64,000 bases of DNA from Hymenopus coronatus. Its lineage: Eukaryota; Arthropoda; Insecta; Mantodea; Hymenopodidae. The notes beneath the pieces are model-generated. The model ran no database searches. It saw only the letters and a list, made by a program, of their open reading frames with translations, and was not told the DNA's origin. The DNA lies in assembly GCA_030762935.1 (NCBI GenBank), contig CM060884.1, forward strand, positions 75,280,696 to 75,344,695, written 5' to 3'. How positions within the stretch are numbered: the stretch's first letter is position 1; every line of letters begins with the position of its first letter. The translations under genes and the position numbers were made by a program. Of this stretch, positions 1 to 10,486 are shown piece after piece.

Positions 1-57
1 AGGAAAACATTGTACACAACAAAGGCAGTGTAATTTTGTTCTCTCCACTGCTTGCAG

Positions 58-194
58 TTTCGTCTGGTTCAGCAGATTCCACGGTCAGGACATTCAAATC
101 ATCCGGCATTTTATGGACCTACACGAGCTTTCAGATTCATGACCTACTTGAAGGAGGCCGTGGACGCAAAAAGCAAAGTTGGCTTTATTGGAGT
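58..194 (+). CDS. Candidate internal exon of an unidentified host gene
   Basis: A pyrimidine-rich tract ending in TTGCAG precedes position 58 and a consensus donor GTATGT follows position 194, so both splice borders look canonical. The frame starting at 58 is open throughout and gives about 45 residues beginning FRLVQQIPRSGHSNHP and continuing with YGPTRAFRFMTYLKEAVD. The composition (balanced, GC-richer than its surroundings, basic and aromatic residues) is that of a real coding exon, and no repeat family in the window matches it. I do not recognise the protein family. An alternative donor GTGTAT at 193 would make the exon 135 nt and phase 0. The rest of the gene must lie upstream of the window and possibly further downstream. 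Confidence 0.45.
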
Positions 195-285
195 GTATGT
201 AACACTGTGTGACAGAACTTTCTACTTTTAACACTCTTGACATCTGATAAAAGAACTACTTTTAGCTTCAACTGTCTAGCAAAAA

Positions 286-1092
286 TCTGATGCGATCCAT
301 TCACACGGCTTTCCCTACATCTCTGCAACAAATTATTGTTAAAAAGCTCATTCTTCTATTATCGAGACAACATTAGCAGATATAGTTTTATTACTTACTT
401 CTTTGTAAATAGAAGGAAAATAAGGTAGTACCATAAACTAAAGTGATAGTCAAATGTTTTGAAAGGTGATTTATCTGTGGTTTAAGTCCCAGGATTTATA
501 TGGCCAGAATTTGACAAGTTATCGTATGGAAAAGTATAGTTTAAAAGTAAAACCAATAACAATCAATGTCTAAAAACGATCAACTAAACGAATGATCGTA
601 TATAACACAAATTATGTGTTTTAACAAACTCTAAAATTTTGTGTAATAAGTTTTTGTGTATCTCTTACTGTTTACTAGTTATGTAAAATTCCGCAAAGTA
701 TACCCAGAATAAAGAAGTCTTCAGAGGCTATTTCAAGAAAATTCAAGATATAAAATTTATTTTTAATGTAAATATCTTATTATACGTTATTTTAATCAAA
801 GCCGTTTGTCATTTTTGAAAAAAATAAAAATTTTGAAAAAAAAATCCATGTAAAAGGAGGGGGGCATTTAATGAAAATCGTCGTGTCGTATCTTTCGATG
901 ATACTAAACTTAAGAACCAGGTTTGGTATTTAACGGGCTTTTCGTTTTTGAGCTATGCTGTCCAAAGACGCAGACACATACGCACGTTTTTCAAAATGCT
1001 TATTTTGGATTCAGAAGGTCCCAAAACATGTATTTCCGGTGAAATCAGGTATCTCTATACACCATGTACATATTACGTGTAGAGAAAGTAAT
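286..1092 (+). mobile_element. TH element, subfamily B, near full length
   Basis: It starts TCTGATGCG after an A run and ends with TGTAGAGAAAGT. The 5' part carries the B-type segment (GTTTAAGTCCCAGG at about 480), and the core motif GTTTTTGAGCTATGCTG is at about 940. The terminal palindrome is shortened: only half of the usual stem is kept at 1060-1085. The 3' end abuts the palindromic mariner derivative directly. Confidence 0.75.
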
Positions 1093-1094
1093 AT

Positions 1095-1788
1095 ACGCCC
1101 GCCTTGTTTTTAAACCTCCGATAGGCTATAAATAAAAGACAAGTTCATAGAAAACAATTATTTTATTACTAAAGGTTTTGTACGCTTGTGGCTACATTTC
1201 AACATAATCACCGAAAAGATTGAGACATTTATCGTACTTGTGCAAAAGCTTTGCAATACCCGCCTCAAAAAATGTTGCCGCCAATGATTTCAAATAAGCA
1301 TTGACGTTGTTTTGAACATCTTTGTACTTTACTACGTTTGTGGAGAGCCATTCAAAACAAACGAAGAGGAATGCTGACTTCAGGAATTGTGTTGATCCAT
1401 GACAACGCTCGTCCACACAACCCATCGGCACCTTGAACAATTTCAATAGCCCATTTTCGATCATCCGCCGTACAGTCCTGACTTGGCATCCAACGACTTT
1501 CACCTTTTCCCTGAACTGAACACGTGGCTAGGAGGACAGCACTTTAAAACCAACGAAGATCTTCAAAACAACGTCAATGCTCATTTGAAATCATTGGTGG
1601 CAACATTTTTTTGAAGCGGGTATTGCAAAGCTTGTGCACAGGTGCGATAAATGTTTCAATCTTTTCGGTGATTATGTTGAAAAGTAAACATAAGTGTACA
1701 AAACCTTTAGTAATAAAATAATTGTTTTCTATGAACTTGTCCTTTATTTATATCCTATCGGAGGTTGAATAAAATAAAGGCCCTCGTA
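1095..1788. mobile_element. Palindromic mariner derivative, copy 1
   Basis: The + strand part from about 1322 encodes the broken C-terminal half of a mariner transposase: IQNKRRGMLTSG-like, then IHDNARP with the second catalytic Asp region, PPYSPDL-like, and the ending NLFGDYVEK. The same 3' end is repeated inverted at 1095-1322 (the minus strand reads NAYLKSLAATFFEAGIAKL). The two arms are each about 225 bp and both end in the mariner terminal inverted repeat, so the element is a fold-back with terminal repeats on both sides but no N-terminal DNA-binding domain. Stops and frameshifts make it non-coding. The copy at 27840 shares the same internal junction. Confidence 0.8.
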
Positions 1789-2006
1789 GTTTAATAACTA
1801 AACGTGGTGAGTTTATAATATAAAAGCAGTGTTTGTGTTTGTGTTAAGAGCACCTTGTAAAGCCAGTAATTGCTGTAAAAGCTGCTCTATTGTATTCAAG
1901 CCACGCTTTATTACGTGCTCTAAATGCGCTGGATGAATGGATGACATAGGGCATAACATGCTTAACTCAGCCTGCCTCTTTGTTGTTCACTTGTTTTCTT
2001 TCACAG

Positions 2007-2117
2007 TCAGCTGAGGGAGTCGTCGCGCTAGGTCGGCAGACCGTACCGGAGCGAGTCCTTTCATTCGCTTCTTCCAGCGCCAAGAGTTCAACAGTTTATT
2101 ACAACAAAACAGGCACT
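2007..2117 (+). CDS. Weak candidate exon, unknown gene
   Basis: A long pyrimidine tract ending TTTCTTTCACAG precedes 2007 and GTAAGG follows 2117. The enclosed 111 nt are open in phase 0 and read SAEGVVALGRQTVPERV and on to YYNKTGT. The stretch is GC-richer than its surroundings and is not seen elsewhere in the window. It sits on the same strand as the candidate exon at 58-194, but there is no homology recognised and no proof that they belong together. A chance match near a tRNA-derived repeat head is possible. Confidence 0.2.
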
Positions 2118-2120
2118 GTA

Positions 2121-2192
2121 AGGCACCTCTGTGGTCAGCGTTCTGGTTTCTCACCCAGAGGTTCCGGGTACGATTCCCGGCTGGTCCCGTAA
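2121..2192 (+). repeat. tRNA-derived SINE head
   Basis: A box B-like sequence GGTACGATTCC lies 50 nt after a box A-like stretch around CTCTGTGGTCAGCG, and the 3' arm CCCGGCTGG resembles a tRNA T arm. No A tail is seen directly after it. It is probably a degraded SINE promoter region. The same type of head is on the minus strand near 45005-45075. Confidence 0.4.
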
Positions 2193-2317
2193 GAATATTG
2201 TCTATCTCCCATAGAGTGTTAAATTATTATAGGGTGTTGATAGTTGATGGATGTTGAATATATACCATTATATTTAGTAGGAAGACAATGTATTCCAAGC
2301 GCCTGAATATGGGGTGT

Positions 2318-2702
2318 GTGGTGGACTGGTGTCTGGGCCGGTTTTCACAGGGTCCTCGGTTTCCCCCGCCACTTGCTTCCTATCATCCATTTCGTTTGGA
2401 TTTCATATCATGCATTTGATCACGCTCAGACCTGGCTACGGGCCGATCACTCTTTCCAGGTTCTCCATTCTGTTGTTTCGTGCCCTGGCTCCCCGACAGA
2501 CTTCTGATCCCTAGGCACCCGCTTGTAAGTCCTAGGGGAGTGTCAGTCATACATATCATCCACTTCCTCACACTCATGCCTGCTACGGACCAGGTTCTCC
2601 ATTCTGTGGTTTCGTGCCGTTGGCTCCCCGACAGGCTTCTGACCCCTAGACATCCGCCTGTAAGTTCTGGTGGACTTACTACAAAGAAAAGAAAAAAAAA
2701 CA
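2318..2702 (+). mobile_element. SINE tail with two 136-bp monomers and an A-rich end
   Basis: It has the SINE core phrase GGTTTCCCCCGCCA followed by two diverged tandem copies of a monomer containing CTACGGGCC, GGTTCTCCATTCTG and TGGCTCCCCGACAG. It ends in AAAGAAAAGAAAAAAAAA. The same monomer occurs three times at 27436-27832 and once near 24400-24540. The tRNA-like head is missing or unrecognisable here. Confidence 0.65.
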
Positions 2703-2740
2703 GGATAATGTTGCATCAGTTTTAGTATATGTAATGGAGT

Positions 2741-2962
2741 TTTATTTATGGACGCTCTTTAACTACTGTGGTCCTCTGCGTCCCATTCTATATTGGGTGT
2801 GAAAGACCGCTTAATTTTGCTCAGAAACTATGAGACTTGAGGTTCTTTTACCTGCCGTAAATCTTCAACACGGGACCAACGGCTTTACATCCCTTCCGAA
2901 GGAAGCCATGATAAGGATTTTTGCGCTCGAAAAAACTCCATCCTCCTTCGCCGGGTTTGAAC
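2741..2962 (-). mobile_element. SINE-1 family, 5'-truncated copy
   Basis: On the minus strand it carries the SINE-1 body: CTTCCTTCGGAAGGGA, then GGTCCCGTG, the GTAAAAGAACCTCA block, and the 3' end ACGCTGAGAACC/GCGTCCATAAAT in diverged form. The pol III head present at 32478-32758 is absent. Compared with that copy, several substitutions suggest greater age. Confidence 0.7.
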
Positions 2963-3229
2963 ATTTAGTGCCAAGATATTGAAAAGCTGTCATAGCTGAA
3001 TCCTTATAAAGCAATGCTGGCATCCACATGGGTTTTATTGTACAGAGTGATTTATATACAACTGACACATTTCGTTCTTTAATTCATTCATTGACCCAAT
3101 TTTAGCACCAAATTATGCAGAATGTTCTGCAGTTTTGATTCCTTGTCACTAGATGTGCACATGTTTATGTTTTATTCCTAATTGCATTGTTGGCAGCTGT
3201 TTCGACATTTTGTTCTTGTATTCAACTTG

Positions 3230-3540
3230 AAAACGCAGTACGATAAGAGCTGAGTCAAGAATATTTTCAGCAAGATGGCGCTACATTCCATACATCAAAT
3301 GAATCCATGAACCTAATTGCAACTTTCTTTGACGACCGGATAGCTTCCAGGAACCTATGGCCACCGAGATCGGCGGTTTTGACATTGCCGGACTTCTTTC
3401 TATGGGGTTACCTTAAAGACAGGGTTTACGCCACACGTCGCCAGACATTGGTCGATCTGAAGTACATCACAAAGGGGATTCAAGCTATTGGAAACAGAGT
3501 CCTCCAACGAGTGGCCAGTACGACGTGTTGAGTTGTGCCT
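3230..3540 (+). pseudogene. IS630/Tc1/mariner-superfamily transposase fragment
   Basis: The reading frame gives EYFQQDGATFHTSN followed by FFDDRIASRNLWPPRSA, then LPDFFLWGYLKDRVYA and IQAIGNRVLQRVAS. QDGA is the region of the second catalytic Asp and the PPRSA..LPDFF stretch corresponds to the usual PPRSPDLTPxDFF block with the third acidic residue. A frameshift separates the QQDGA part from the rest around 3300. Only about the last third of a transposase is present and no terminal repeats are seen, so this is a dead fragment of a DNA transposon. Confidence 0.7.
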
Positions 3541-3867
3541 TATGCAGCACTGAGGATATTTTCAACATTTGCTGTAGAGCTAATTAATCTCCCAAAATTC
3601 CTCTACAATTTAGGTATAATAAGTTGTCGCTAGCATAACCCGTTTTGCAACAATTAATGAAATAAATGTGCCAGATCTATATAAATCACTGTGTAAAAGC
3701 TTGATTGAGTAGGATAGAAGAACCTTATACAACCTTTGTCCAACTTTGTTAGCTTCGTTCCACCTTCTTCATCCGTGCTGCTGATGTCATACATTCTGAC
3801 GGTGTAGTGCTGAATAGAGTTTGGGCAACCCTTGAGTTTCCTCTTCCCAACCATACGCTATCTTTCT

Positions 3868-4622
3868 ACTTTCTCTACACGTACTATGAACATAGTGTAT
3901 AGAGATTGTACTGTATTGCACTCGAAAATTCGATACCGAGATTTCACCGGAAATAGATTTTTGGAGAACTCCTAAATCCAAAAAAAAAAAATGCATTTTT
4001 AGAAAAATGTCCGTGTTATTTTTAATTTTATTATCTTCCAAGGTTGCAATACGAAGATTTTCAAGAAAATCCCCCCCCCCCCAACTACATGGAAAAATGT
4101 TCGAACATTCTGATTTTCTCAAAAATGGCTCTAACGGTTTTGATCAACATATCGTCTATTAGAGATATTTACATTTTCAGCTGATTGGAAATGGTCTGAA
4201 AATCTACTTGTTCTGGAAGAATTTTGCAAAATTTTGCATAACAGGTAAACTGCAAGAAACAGACAAAAACTTACTTAACAAAAACTGTACTGCTCGATAA
4301 CACACACAATTTATGTTATGTACATTTTTTGGTGGAGTTGACCGTTTTTGAGATAATATTTTTATTAATTTCAGTTTTAAAATACTTATACTTTTCTCAT
4401 ACAGGAATTTGTGAACTCCTATCCATACAAACAAAGGAACTTCAGTCAGCTTTTAACTATCACTTTAAACTAAGGTACTCCCGTATTTCCGTTCTACTTA
4501 CAAGGAAGCAAGTAATAAACATATTTCTGCTAATTATTTCTCGATTAGTATGAAGTAAATAGAAACAAACTTTTAACAATAATTTCTTGTAGAGTAAGTG
4601 ATGTAAAAGGAACACGTTAGAA
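3868..4622 (-). mobile_element. TH element, near full length
   Basis: The hairpin end is at 3868-3910 (ACTTTCTCTACACGTAC, with one change in the palindrome centre). The opposite end is at about 4600-4622, where the usual CATGTGAATGG motif is mutated. The microsatellite region is almost lost. C runs at 4070-4082 replace the usual CCACCCC stretch. Confidence 0.75.
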
Positions 4623-4877
4623 TTTTAATATAGCTTAAACTGGACAGTCCACTGCTAAAGTAACCTGGAACAAATTCTAGTGGGCAGCACAAAATATATG
4701 TTGTACAATATTTAGTGCTTCAATGAACTTAAAACTGAAAACAAAATATTCTTACAAAAGGTATTGAAACGAAAATACAGAACGCGTCTCGTATACCACA
4801 AACCTGAGAAGAGAGAACAGTTTACATGGTACAAGTAGAACATTATGTAAATAAAATACACACGAAACAACTTTTTC

Positions 4878-5083
4878 GTTGCATATTCTATCTACTTCAT
4901 GCTAATTGAGATAAACATTAGCTGAAAGAATCTTATTGCTGATAAGTAGGAGAAAAATAAGGAAATACAATAGGCACAGTGAAATGTTATTGCAATGGGA
5001 TTCAAATCCGTTTCTCTCCTGGCCAGGAGGTGGCAGTTTCGTGTACGAGAACCATTTTAAAACCGAATCCAATAAAAAAAAAA
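4878..5083 (+). mobile_element. TH element, 5' part only (subfamily B)
   Basis: It carries the 5' segment with TACTTCATGCTAATTGAG and the B-type phrase AAATCCGTTTCTCTCC. It stops in an A run exactly where the next TH copy begins with TCTGATG at 5084, so it looks like a host copy interrupted by insertion of its neighbour. Confidence 0.6.
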
Positions 5084-5878
5084 TCTGATGCGTTTCATTC
5101 ACATTACCTTCTCTATATCTCTGCAACAAATTATTCTATTTACTACATCTAATCGAGAAGAAATTAGCAGAAATAGCTTATTATTCGCTTCCTTGTTAGA
5201 AGAAGCGAAATAAGAGGGTACCATAGGTTAAAGTGATAGTCAAAAGCTGGTTGCTTAGTAGCTGACATTCCTTTGTTTGTATGGACACGAGTTCAGAAAC
5301 TCCTGTATGAGAAAAGTATAAGTTTTTTATAGCTGAAACCAAAAACAAGGAATATCTCAAAAAAATCAACTCCACGAAAAAAATGTATATAACATATATT
5401 GTGTGTTTTTAGGTGCTCTACATTTTTTCTGTGGTAGTTTTTGTCCACCTCTTACGGTTTAGCAGTTATGCAGAATAAAGTAGTCTTCAGAGGCTATTCC
5501 CAGAAAATTCAAAATATACATTTTATTTGTCTTAAATATACAATATTTTAATCTAAATCGTTAGAGCCATTTTTTGAAAATCAAAAATTTCGAAAAAAGT
5601 TCCATGTAAAGGGTAGTTTGGGGTGGGGGGATTTTTCTCAAAATCTTTGTGTTGCATCCCTAGAAGATACTAAACTTAAATACCAAGTTTGGTATTTTAC
5701 CGAATTTTCGTTTTTCACTTATCTTTTCACAGACACCCGGACACATACACACGGACCTTTTTCTGAAAATACTTTTTTTTTTGGATACAGAGTACCCTAA
5801 AACATATATTTCCGGTGAAATCTCGGTATCGAATTTTTTGCTGAAGTATGTACATGGTACGTATAGAGAAAGTAAAAA
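5084..5878 (+). mobile_element. TH element, subfamily A, near full length
   Basis: TCTGATGCG start, ACTTTCT-type motif close to the 5' end, A-type phrase CTGACATTCCTTTGTTTGTA, the GGGGTGGGGGGATTTT block at 5618, CA-rich stretch at 5730-5755, and a 3' end GTATAGAGAAAGTAAAAAT. About 795 bp. Confidence 0.8.
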
Positions 5879-5884
5879 TACCTA

Positions 5885-6108
5885 GAAAATGTCAACTCCA
5901 CCAAAATGTATACACACGCATTGTGCATTTTACCAAGATTTACATTTTTCGCAAAAAAAACTTATCTACAGTTCTCCAGTTATGCAAAATTCAGAAAAAT
6001 TCATTAAAAATAGGTTTTTAGAGGATAATCCCAGAAAATTCAGAATATACATTTTATCTTGTCTTCAATATACGGTATTTTAATCAAAATCGTTAGAACC
6101 TTTTTTCA
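5885..6108 (+). mobile_element. TH internal fragment
   Basis: It holds the middle of the element (from TCAACTCCACC through CCAGTTATGCAAAATTC to AATCGTTAGAACC) and lacks both ends. It follows the 3' end of the copy at 5084-5878 within a few bases. Confidence 0.6.
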
Positions 6109-6729
6109 GCGAATCAACGCAGATGTTGAGAAAGTCATATCAGATTCTTTAATAACATTTAATGTGAAAATTGAGCCACAACGAGAATTTATGTCTAGTT
6201 GGTTAGAGCATGAGTTTCATCACTATTTTTGAATATTCGTATTATTCAGGGCAACAAACAGCGGGTCAATAAAGCAGTGATGAGATATCCTTTCAACGAA
6301 ATGTTTATCTAGTGCACGTATCGGAATAATTATCAGCTAATAAACAACCCCCACTAATAATACTCCTGTTTAATATGGCAAAAATGATGAAACTTTAATA
6401 CAGTTATAATTTGTCATTTCAAAAACTGAGTGCAGTAGGCACATGGCTCCACAGTGATTCTGAAGGCCTCGGGTTCGTGTCCTAGCGGACATCCACTAGA
6501 GGCGTTCAGTAAGTACTTAGAAACGTATCCAACAACACTTTTTGGTAGATTCCTTTCAGCTCGACACACTTTTCCCAGCCTTTCTCCAACTGTTTCAAGC
6601 CTTCTAAAAAGTATGATTTAGCTCAAAATGTTACATCTACTATTCTTATTAAATCATTTTTATTTGCACTTTTTTATAAAACACCGATAATTACAAATAC
6701 ACAAATCATTTAACCTATTTAAATTCAAC
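6109..6729. other. Unassigned AT-rich stretch
   Basis: No coding signal is visible. A box B-like GGGTTCGTGTCC near 6470 could be a decayed SINE head, but there is no matching box A or tail. Confidence 0.3.
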
Positions 6730-7757
6730 AAAAACTTTTTAGCCCAAAACAATTTTATTTACATCATATTCTTGACTCGGAAGGTCCTCAAAATAAGAAT
6801 CTGTTTGGAAAATGACCTCTTCGTCAGACGTGAATCGTTTTCTGCAGAGGCATTTTTTCAAATTCGGAAATAAAAAATTCACAAGGGACAAAATCTGTTG
6901 AATACGGTGGTTGTTGTAGTAATTCTACAATGTTCATAGTGTACTCCCTTGACTGTCTTGATGGAAGACAATTATTTTCTTTGCCAGATGAGGGAGTTTG
7001 CCTCGATTTCTCCGTTCAACCGATGCATAATATTCTCTATTTATCGTTCTTCCTTCCTTCAAGTACTCAATGTAGGTAACTTCGTGTGTATCCCAAAAAA
7101 CCAAGGTCATTCCCTTGACTGCAAATTTCATCGCCTTTGCCTTCTTCAGAGCGTTTAAAATCCACTGTTTCGACTGTACTTTTGTCTCTAGACTGCAGTA
7201 GTTTATTCATGTTTCATCCACAGTTATGTAGCGACGCAGAAACTCTACAGGATTGCGACGAAAAATACCAAACTAGCTTCCGAATTCATCGCACAATTAT
7301 GTTTATTCTCTCTTCTTGCCGAGGTCGTTCTCAGACCTGATTGTTGGAGAAAAATTGAGAACACCGTACCTTGTGCTGTATCTGTGGCCTCTACTATTTC
7401 GCGAAATTTGTTTCGCCATTCACTCAAACATTATCGTGGATAATGTCAATCATTTTTCAGAAAGTCACTTGTACTGGACTCCGAAACGATGTGCATCATT
7501 TGTGGACGTATAGCTACGTTTAAACTTATTTATCGAATTGTAAAATTTTGTAAACGGAGGAGCAGATGTGTCATCTCAGCTCTTTAGGTGTTAATTCTTT
7601 TAAATAGGAGTGTTAATCACCGTACGAATCTCGATATTTTCCCATTTTTCTAAAGAAGCACATATTTTTTAATCAATTACGTATTGCAACGAAACAACGT
7701 GACAGATATAGCCGAAACTAACTGCCATCTAGTAGGAGACGACGGTTATTAAATATT
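6730..7757 (-). pseudogene. Mariner transposase relic (Mos1-like organisation)
   Basis: Read on the minus strand, the order is: terminal repeat starting CTACGAGGGGGGTCC at 7757; an N-terminal helix-turn-helix piece (FKRSYTSTNDAHRF, then FREIVEATDTAQGTVFSI and TTSARREN); the block MTLVFWDTHEVTYIEYL with INREYYAS; PHLAKKIIVFHQD, where the second catalytic Asp should sit; and a C-terminal piece LKKCLCRKRFTSDEEVIFQT. The pieces lie in different frames, so several frameshifts and stops have accumulated. The 3' terminal repeat is not recognisable at 6730. Full-length mariners are about 1.3 kb, so this is a nearly complete but dead copy. Confidence 0.8.
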
Positions 7758-8019
7758 GGACCCCCCCTCGTAGTTTTCTCTAATCAGAAGCAAATGCTAA
7801 TGTAGTTTCTGCACCATTAGTATTTGTAGTCTATCATTACTTATCATACAGTTTCTTATTCATGTCTGAGGTGCCCTTCTAAGTTTCATTGTGTCTCATG
7901 TTGCTGGACAGATGGCGCGGATGATTGCTCAAATGAAAGAGCACTATAGATCTTCAGCACTGGAATTGTTAGAGAAGCGACAGACTTTTACTTGTTCAGG
8001 AATCACAAGTTCTGAACAA

Positions 8020-8868
8020 TCTGATGTATTCCATTCACATGACTTTCTCTATACCTCTGCAACAAACTATTGTTAAAAACCTTATGCCTCTATGTACTTC
8101 ATTCTAATCGAGAAAAAATTGGCAGAAATAGTCTTATTTCTTGCTTCCTTGTAAGTAGAAGCGAAATAAGAGAGTATCATAGGTTAAAGTGATAGTCAAA
8201 AGCTGGTTTCTATGTGACTGAAGTCCTTTGTTTGTATGGACAGGAGTTGACAAATTCTTATATGAGAAAAGTACCTATAAGTTTTTTAAAGGTGAAACTA
8301 AAAACAAGGAATATCTCAAAAACAATCAACTCCACGAAAAGAAATGTATATAACATAAATAGTCTGTTTAAACGTGCATAACATTTTTGGTCTGGTAAGT
8401 TTTAGTCCACCTCGTACCATTTAGCAGTTATGCAAAATTCCGTAAAATTCACCCAGAATAAAGTAGTCTACAGAGGCTATTCCCAGAAAGTTCAAGATAT
8501 ACATTTTATTTGTCAAGTAAATATGTTTAATATATGATATTTTAATCAAAATAGATAGAGCCATTTTTTAAACAATCGAAATGTTCGTAAAAAGGGTGGT
8601 TTGGGGTGGGGGATTTTTCTCAAAATCTTCGTGTCGCATCCCTGGAGGATACTACACTTAAATACCAAGTTTGATATTTCACCGACTTTTCGTTTTTCAG
8701 TTATCTTTTCACAGACACACGAACACACACACACGGATTTTTTTCTGAAAGTGGTTTTGTTGGATTAAAACATATATTTCCGATGAAATCTCGGTATTGA
8801 ATTTTTGGTTACATTACAATACCTTCTCTATACGCTATGTACATAGTACCTGTGGAGAAAGTAAAGAG
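8020..8868 (+). mobile_element. TH element, subfamily A, near full length
   Basis: It starts TCTGATGTATTCC after GAACAA, so this copy is not in a long A run. The GGGGTGGGGGATTTT block is at 8605, the (AC)n at 8715, and the hairpin TACGCTATGTACATAGTACC at 8832-8851. It ends GGAGAAAGTAAAG. Confidence 0.8.
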
Positions 8869-8989
8869 AATATTAAAAGATACAATTTTAGAACAAGCAT
8901 CCCCTTCAACTATTTCGGATGTGATATAGTTTTAGGTTTGACAGAACAAGGTTAACATATTTGAAGCTATCAGTATAATGAGAAGAAGA

Positions 8990-9194
8990 AAAAAATGAGT
9001 TACATTCAAATGACTTTCTCTGTTTATTCTGTAATTAACAGATCCTTTAAAAGCTGTCATTGTGTGAAACAAAAACAGCTGCAAACGTCAGCCTAAAGCA
9101 AAAGAGCTGAAACAAAATAAGACTTCCCGTTTGAGAAAATTAAAATAACAAAGAATATCTCGGACATAAATTGTGTTTTAACAAGATCTACATT
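8990..9194 (+). mobile_element. TH element, 5' part only (subfamily B)
   Basis: The 5' motif ATGACTTTCTCTG is followed by diverged B-type sequence. The copy is cut at the ACATTTTT run, where a TH copy in the opposite orientation begins. Confidence 0.55.
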
Positions 9195-9592
9195 TTTACT
9201 TGCTCTACACTCACTATGTACATAGTGTATAGAGAATGTATTGCACTCCACCAAAAAATTCGATACTGAGATTTCACCGGAAATATATGTTTTAGGGTCA
9301 CCTGTATCCAAAAAAAAGTATTTTCAGAAAATGGTCCGTGTGTGTCCGTGTGTCCGTGAGTCTATGAACACGATAACTCAAAAACGAAAAGTCGGTAAAT
9401 ACCAGACTTGGTATTTAAGTTTAGTGTGTTCCTGGGATGCGACACGAAGATTTTGAGAAAATCCACCCACCCAAAAATACCCTTTACATGGAACTTTTTT
9501 CGAAAATTGTTATTTTCCAAAAAATTAATCTAATGATTTTGATTAAAATATCGTATATTAAAGGTATTTACCTGACAAATAAAATGTATTTA
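9195..9592 (-). mobile_element. TH element, hairpin-end half
   Basis: Hairpin end TACATAGTGTATAGAGAATG, GT-rich microsatellite at 9330-9360, and the block down to CTGACAAATAAAATG. The other half is missing; an opposite-orientation TH fragment (9593-9725, from AATCTTTGTGTC to TTTATTCAGG) abuts it directly. Confidence 0.65.
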
Positions 9593-9734
9593 TGAGAATC
9601 TTTGTGTCACATATTTCGAAGATACTAAATACAAAGTTTCGTACTTAATGGACTACTTTTGAGTTATGCTGCTCACCAAGCCATACACAGACATTTTTTA
9701 AAAATGAACTTTTTATTCAGGTGGAACGGAAGAT

Positions 9735-10138
9735 TCTTAGTTTTCTTAACTGCAGGAATTAAAGATTGGCTGTAGTAGTCCTGGAGTTGGCTGGGCTGCT
9801 GGAGCTCGCCCCTCCTTGACCCTCGGTGAGATAGCTGGATAGGTTAGTTTTCTTAACTGCAGGAATTAAGTCCTGGAGTTGGCTGGGCTGTTGGAGCTCG
9901 CCCCTCCTTGACCCTCGGTGAGATAGCTGGATGTGTTAGTTTTCTTAACTGCAGGAATTAAAGATTGGCTGTAGTAGTCCTGGAGTTGGCTGGGCTGCTG
10001 GAGCTCGCCCCTCCTTGACCCTCGGTGAGATAGCTGGATATGTTAGTTTTCTTAACTGCAGGAATTAAGTCCTGGAGTTGGCTGGGCTGCTGGAGCTCGC
10101 CCCTCCTTGACCCTCGGAGAGATAGCTGGATATGTTAG
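9735..10138 (+). repeat. Dimeric tandem repeat, 2 x (about 107 + 92 bp)
   Basis: Four tandem units begin GTTAGTTTTCTTAACTGCAG (first one CTTAG) at about 9735, 9843, 9935 and 10042. Units 1 and 3 contain an extra AGATTGGCTGTAGTA (15 nt) that units 2 and 4 lack, so the true period is an alternating dimer of about 199 bp. The units are almost identical and GC-richer than their surroundings (CTCGCCCCTCCTTGACCC). Confidence 0.9.
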
Positions 10139-10486
10139 TTTTGGCCACACTCAGTGTTGGCGGAAATAGAACGATTGTTGAAACAGCTTCCATCTTTATT
10201 ATCTGGTATGGAAGCCTATAATTCCTTATTATTTGCTGCCCAGCATTACTTCAAGTAAATTCTGCGTCACAAGAGACCCCAATATATATTTTTTCGGTGA
10301 AATACTGGTATCGAATTTTAATATGGAATTTATTTATTAGTCTCACTCATATATAAGTTTTCCTAGCGACACAGAATAAAAAATATATTTATGGGTAAAA
10401 TAAGAACTAAAGCTTTCCTGGCGACGTGTTAATTCAAAGAAGCCCGAGAAGATTTGGAATAAATATTTATGGGTGTTAACAAAAAC

